A DNA stretch of 64,000 nt from Ectobacillus ponti (GTDB lineage Bacteria > Bacillota > Bacilli > Bacillales > Bacillaceae_G), in assembly GCF_024294785.1 (NCBI RefSeq), contig NZ_JANCLT010000014.1:1-64000 (forward strand), in the 5' to 3' direction. The position numbers and the translations under genes were made by a program. The first letter of the stretch is position 1, and each line of letters starts with the position of its first letter. The notes beneath the pieces are model-generated. The model saw nothing but the letters and a program-made list of their open reading frames with translations, was not told the DNA's origin and searched no databases. Below, in pieces: positions 60,270-64,000 of this stretch.

Positions 60270-61559
60270 ATGGAGGCATACAAGCAAACCATCCGGCAGT
60301 ATATACGAACCCACGAACGTGAAGCGGTTGCCCTGCTGCAGCGACTGACAGCGGAGCGCAGCGTATCCGGGGCAGAGAAGCGGGCCCAGCAAATTGTCAT
60401 CGAACAATTACAGGATATGAACCTGGAAGTGGATGTATGGGAGCCGGCACGGGAAGAACTGGAGCACCACCCGTATTTTATCTCAGCCCGGCCGGATTTT
60501 CACGGAAGCCCGAATGTTGTCGGTATTCTGCGCGGCGTTGGCGGCGGCCGGTCGATGATTGTAAACGGCCACATTGATGTGGTCCCTGAAGGGGAACGGA
60601 AGCAATGGACACAGGATCCGTACGGGGGAAAAGTTGAAAACGGCCGAGTGTATGGACGCGGCACAACTGATATGAAGGGCGGCAATACGGCCCTCCTGCT
60701 GGCGCTAGAAGCGATTCGGCACAGTGGGATTTCTCTCAAGGGAGATGTTTATTTTCAAAGTGTAATAGAAGAAGAAAGCGGCGGGGCCGGCACTCTGTCG
60801 GCCATTCTGCGCGGCTATAAGGCCGATGGCGTGATCATTCCCGAGCCGACAAATATGAAGCTGTTTGTGAAACAGCAGGGCTCCATGTGGTTCCGGGCGA
60901 AGGTGAAGGGACGGGTCGCGCATGGCGGGACACGGTACGAAGGAGTCAGCGCCATTGAAAAAAGCATGCTGGTGCTGGAGCATATCCGGGATCTGGAACA
61001 GCTGCGCAACAGCAGGATAATGGACCCGTTATATGCTGGAATTCCCATCCCGATCCCGATCAATGTCGGAACCATACAAGGCGGGACATGGCCTTCCTCT
61101 GTAGCTGACCTTGTCATATTGGAAGGACGGTTTGGCGTGGCGCCGCACGAAAGAATGGAAGATGCCCAACAGGAGTTCATGGAGTGGCTGCAAGCTTTAT
61201 CCCTGCAGGATGAATGGTTTGCCGCACATCCTGTGGAGGTGGAGTGGTTTGGCGCGAGATGGGTCCCAGGCTCTATTGAAGCGGAACATGAGCTTGTACA
61301 AATGCTGCGGCGGAATTTCCAACTGGTGGCGGCACAGGAGCCCATTATGGAAGCGGCCCCGTGGGGGACAGACGGCGGTTTATTCACCCAGATTGCGAAT
61401 ATTCCTATGATTGTGTTTGGGCCGGGCGAGACAAAGGTGGCGCACTATCCTGATGAATACATTGAGATTGAAAAGCTGCTGCTGGCGGCTGAGATTATCG
61501 CGTGCACCCTGCTGGATTGGTGCGGCGTTCATCTGGAGGAAGAACATGGGGGCAAATAA
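60270..61559 (+). CDS. yodQ: M20-family deacetylase/peptidase
   Basis: A 429-residue ArgE/DapE-type deacetylase. The metal residues lie in NGHIDVVPEG and RGTTDMKGG, the general-base glutamate pair in EEESGG, and further ligands in PEPTNMK and a C-terminal histidine (KVAHYPDEY). In the pathway it likely removes the acetyl group. The ribosome site is TAAGGAGGAGAAGC. It overlaps yodP by 14 bases. Confidence 0.9.
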   Translation: MEAYKQTIRQYIRTHEREAVALLQRLTAERSVSGAEKRAQQIVIEQLQDMNLEVDVWEPAREELEHHPYFISARPDFHGSPNVVGILRGVGGGRSMIVNGHIDVVPEGERKQWTQDPYGGKVENGRVYGRGTTDMKGGNTALLLALEAIRHSGISLKGDVYFQSVIEEESGGAGTLSAILRGYKADGVIIPEPTNMKLFVKQQGSMWFRAKVKGRVAHGGTRYEGVSAIEKSMLVLEHIRDLEQLRNSRIMDPLYAGIPIPIPINVGTIQGGTWPSSVADLVILEGRFGVAPHERMEDAQQEFMEWLQALSLQDEWFAAHPVEVEWFGARWVPGSIEAEHELVQMLRRNFQLVAAQEPIMEAAPWGTDGGLFTQIANIPMIVFGPGETKVAHYPDEYIEIEKLLLAAEIIACTLLDWCGVHLEEEHGGK

Positions 61560-62400
61560 GTATTATGAGCCGTTGCAGGTACAGGGAAGAGACTTCAGGA
61601 TGGAAGCTGTGCTGGACCATTTTAATGAAAGAATTCGAGTGGACCTGTACACAGGCAATTTGTCTGCTGTTTTGCAGGAAACAGAGGAACTGGCGGAACG
61701 CTATCACTATACGAAACTAATTGTAAAAGCAAGGCATGAGCATTTGTCTGCCTGTCTGCAGCATGGATACACGTTGGAGGCAGTCATTCCGGGATATTTT
61801 CAGGGTGGAACCGCCTGCCTTGTCACCAAATACCGGAGTGCCGAGCGGCGGAACAGTATGGTCTGGATGCAGGAGGAAACAATCCTATCTTCTATTCTAG
61901 GAAATGATGTGCTGAAGCGGAAGCATGTGCCTGCCGCCTATCGGCTGCGAAAGGCCGGCCATGAGGATGCCCCGCGCTTGGCGGAGCTGTATGGAAAGGT
62001 ATTTCAGGTGTATCCGACTCCCTTAAACCAGCAAGAGTATGTGTGGGCCACCATGGATGAGGGAACCCTGTATTATGTGTATGAGCAGAACGGCCAAATT
62101 GTCAGCGCTGCCTCGGCTGAGGTGGACCCGTTCCAGAGAAATGCGGAGCTGACAAATTGCGCGACGCTTGAGGAGCATCGCGCTTACGGGCTGGTGAAAG
62201 AGCTGCTGGTTCAGCTGGAGGAAGACCTGCGCACAGATGGCATCTATTGTGCCTATACCATTGCCAGAGCCCTGTCTTACGGAATGAATGCTGCTTTTCG
62301 CCAGCTTGGCTACACGTATACAGGAAGGCTTGTGAATAACTGTTATATTTTCGACAAGCTGGAGGATATGAACGTATGGGCAAAGGACTTATCACAGTAG
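61546..62400 (+). CDS. ablB: Beta-lysine N6-acetyltransferase
   Basis: A 284-residue protein, known as YodP or AblB, with a GNAT domain in the C-terminal half (about 145-270: RLRKAGHEDAPRLAELYGKVF, ATLEEHRAYGLVKELLVQLEED as the acetyl-CoA motif). It acetylates the side-chain amino group of beta-lysine, either for degradation or as an osmoprotectant. The ATG at 61546 follows CTGGAGGAAGAAC. Confidence 0.9.
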   Translation: MGANKYYEPLQVQGRDFRMEAVLDHFNERIRVDLYTGNLSAVLQETEELAERYHYTKLIVKARHEHLSACLQHGYTLEAVIPGYFQGGTACLVTKYRSAERRNSMVWMQEETILSSILGNDVLKRKHVPAAYRLRKAGHEDAPRLAELYGKVFQVYPTPLNQQEYVWATMDEGTLYYVYEQNGQIVSAASAEVDPFQRNAELTNCATLEEHRAYGLVKELLVQLEEDLRTDGIYCAYTIARALSYGMNAAFRQLGYTYTGRLVNNCYIFDKLEDMNVWAKDLSQ

Positions 62401-62432
62401 TTGAATGGGCGGCCAGGAAGGAAGTGGTGGAG

Positions 62433-63839
62433 ATGACGGTGCAGACGCAGGAAATGATAATGGCGATTCTAAATAGTATTGATGAGGCAATTCATGCAGT
62501 GGACCACAGCGGGATCACCGTCTTCTATAACGAGGTGGCGGCAGGCTTGGATGGCCTGGCAGTGGCCGATGTTCTCGGAAAGCATGTACTGAAGGCATTC
62601 CCCTCGTTGACAGAAGAAACGAGTACGCTGCTGCAGGTACTGCGGACCAGGCGGCCCATTGTCCGAAAAGCACAGCGCTATCAGAATCTGAATGGATTAT
62701 ATATTGATACCATTAATACGACAATCCCCATTATGATTGGCCGGGAGCTTGTCGGTGCAGTAGAGATTGCAAAAAACTATTCAACAGTGAAGCATTTAAG
62801 TGAACGGCTGCTGGAGCTGCAGGCACAAATTTCACAAAAGGGGACCACGAAAAAGCGCGGCAGGAGCTATGTGCTGGAGGATATCCTGACAAATGATCCT
62901 GTTCTGCTTGAGGTGAAGCGTTATGCGGAAAAAGCAGCGGCCATCCCTTCTCCTGTTCTTGTATATGGAGAAACAGGAACAGGAAAAGAGCTGTTCGTAC
63001 AAGCGATTCATCATTTGTCTCTGCGCGGCAGGCAGCCGTTTATTGCCCAAAATTGCGCGGCCTTGCCGGAATCCCTGCTGGAAAGCTTATTGTTCGGGAC
63101 GGCAAAGGGCAGCTATACGGGTGCGGTGGACCGGCCAGGGCTGTTTGAACTGGCTGATGGCGGCACGCTGTTTTTGGATGAACTGAATTCCATGCCGCTT
63201 GAACTGCAGGCGAAGCTGCTGCGGGTGCTCGAGGATGGGATTGTCCGGCGCATCGGTGACCAGCGGACGCGGATGGTGGATGTGCGCGTCATCACCGCCA
63301 TGAATGAAGCGCCGCTGGATTGTGTGTCCAAGGGTATGCTGCGGCCGGATCTATACTATCGTCTTAATGTACTTTCCTTGTACATCCCGCCGTTGCGGGA
63401 GCGGCGGGACGATATTGTGCTGTTGACCGACCATTTTATGGAGCTGTTCAACAGGCAGCTGCAGAAGCAGGTTCACATGGTCGAGGCAAATGTCAGGAAG
63501 CTGCTGCATGACTATAACTGGCCAGGCAATGTACGGGAGCTTCGTCATACGATTGAGCATGCCATGATTATGGCAGATGGCCCTGTGCTGTTGATCGAGC
63601 ATTTGCCGCTGCCTCTGCGGCAGCAAAACACGTATACCCCATCTGCTGCGCTGCAGCCGTTGCGTATAGCCTTGCAGGAGACGGAAAGAAGGATAATACA
63701 AGACGCGCTGCTGCAAACGGGCGGCAATGTACAGCAGGCAGCAGCCATATTGGATATTCCGAGGCAGACGCTGCAATACAAAATACAGAAGCATCATATA
63801 CACGAGCATCTTTCCGGGCGGAAATACATAGAAACATAA
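62433..63839 (+). CDS. kamR: Sigma-54-dependent activator of the kam/yod operon (KamR/RocR-like)
   Basis: A 468-residue bacterial enhancer-binding protein. An N-terminal PAS sensor (about 1-125) precedes an AAA+ sigma-54 domain (about 145-370) with Walker A GETGTGKE, the sigma-54-contact loop GSYTGA (variant of GAFTGA), Walker B GGTLFLDE and the arginine finger region. A C-terminal Fis-type helix-turn-helix (about 425-465: [23 protein letters not shown]) follows. It probably responds to a lysine-pathway metabolite. The ATG at 62433 with GGAAGGAAGTGGTGG is preferred over one at 62376 overlapping ablB. Confidence 0.9.
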   Translation: MTVQTQEMIMAILNSIDEAIHAVDHSGITVFYNEVAAGLDGLAVADVLGKHVLKAFPSLTEETSTLLQVLRTRRPIVRKAQRYQNLNGLYIDTINTTIPIMIGRELVGAVEIAKNYSTVKHLSERLLELQAQISQKGTTKKRGRSYVLEDILTNDPVLLEVKRYAEKAAAIPSPVLVYGETGTGKELFVQAIHHLSLRGRQPFIAQNCAALPESLLESLLFGTAKGSYTGAVDRPGLFELADGGTLFLDELNSMPLELQAKLLRVLEDGIVRRIGDQRTRMVDVRVITAMNEAPLDCVSKGMLRPDLYYRLNVLSLYIPPLRERRDDIVLLTDHFMELFNRQLQKQVHMVEANVRKLLHDYNWPGNVRELRHTIEHAMIMADGPVLLIEHLPLPLRQQNTYTPSAALQPLRIALQETERRIIQDALLQTGGNVQQAAAILDIPRQTLQYKIQKHHIHEHLSGRKYIET

Positions 63840-63900
63840 TCTGGAAACATGATATAATAGTAGAAGAAATATGTGGGCATCAATGTCTCCAAAACGAAAC

Positions 63901-63929
63901 GGCGCGGCGATGATTACCCGCGCTTTTTG
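63901..63929 (+). terminator. Intrinsic terminator of the yod/kam operon
   Basis: GCGCGG-CGATGATTA-CCGCGC-like stem followed by TTTTTG. Confidence 0.75.
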
Positions 63930-63954
63930 TTTAGGGGCAAGGAGGCGGTTATTT

Positions 63955-64000
63955 TTGATGAGCATGCTGTTGCTTATCATCTTGGGTTTGTTTGTGATTG
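63955..64000 (+). CDS. Start of a membrane protein, cut by the window end
   Basis: TTG or ATG (63958) after AAGGAGGCGG opens a hydrophobic N-terminus (SMLLLIILGLFVI) that runs off the window. It is a membrane protein or secreted protein; no more can be said. Confidence 0.5.
   Translation, partial: MMSMLLLIILGLFVI

Noticed and set aside
1..64000. tRNA, rRNA, insertion sequence, CRISPR array or prophage
   Set aside because: No cloverleaf with CCA end, rRNA block, transposase, regular spacer-repeat array or phage structural gene could be found on either strand.

Overview
The window reads as chromosomal DNA of a Gram-positive, endospore-forming member of the Bacillaceae with fairly high GC. The evidence is strong AGGAGG-type ribosome binding sites, GTG and TTG starts, intrinsic terminators between units, a GerA-type germinant receptor subunit, Bacillus-only small families (NETI-motif, DUF378, DUF2653/YxcD, YwiC-like, DUF1836, YkvA), and a yod/kam beta-lysine operon. 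I cannot name the species. No rRNA, tRNA, CRISPR array, intact insertion sequence or prophage was seen.

Layout. 0-10.3 kb: housekeeping and accessory single genes (methyltransferase, GAF-PAS-GGDEF-EAL cyclic-di-GMP protein, class I amidotransferase, large membrane protein, SPASM radical SAM enzyme, RraA-like aldolase, DedA protein fused to a degenerate PAP2 domain). 10.5-11.1 kb: a decayed PAP2 phosphatase gene. 11.3-17.4 kb: a cobalamin riboswitch with terminator controls a putative B12 scavenging operon: a cell-wall-anchored protein with a transcobalamin-like domain and an alpha/alpha-barrel domain, a lipoprotein with a second transcobalamin-like domain, ECF transporter T, fused A-A' and S subunits, and a DUF2164 protein. 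17.4-31.2 kb: oxidoreductases, LysE-family exporter with a structured leader, YwiC-like protein, beta-lactamase-family lipoprotein, hydrolase, MFS transporter, orphan GerA subunit, and kynU-kynB. 31.3-33.6 kb: serC-serA serine biosynthesis. 33.7-34.4 kb: a YkvA gene translationally coupled to a HesB-like gene with one in-frame TGA exactly at the family's conserved cysteine and a SECIS-like hairpin after it, so a candidate selenoprotein. 34.6-39.7 kb: amidase, small proteins, EamA transporter, D-serine dehydratase. 39.8-42.1 kb: a MutS2 paralogue without the Smr nuclease domain behind a 0.3-kb leader with a 7-codon peptide, mutually exclusive hairpins and two tandem terminators.

42-52.3 kb: aminotransferase, large unknown protein, 3D-domain cell-wall protein, small unknowns, Mug-type DNA glycosylase, DegV protein, long U32/RlhA-type protein. 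52.3-53.9 kb: an AT-rich island with an N-terminally truncated epimerase-like gene and a mobile-looking hairpin. 53.9-57.4 kb: YusZ-like dehydrogenase with a DUF1836 regulator and duplicated operators, Tim44-like protein, DUF2653 protein, esterase. 57.6-63.8 kb: yodT-yodS-yodR-yodQ-yodP(ablB)-kamR, the beta-lysine acetylation and degradation operon, ending with a sigma-54-type activator; kamA itself is not in the window.

Three loci stand out for follow-up: the B12 capture relay, the UGA-containing HesB-like gene, and the attenuator-controlled MutS2 paralogue.
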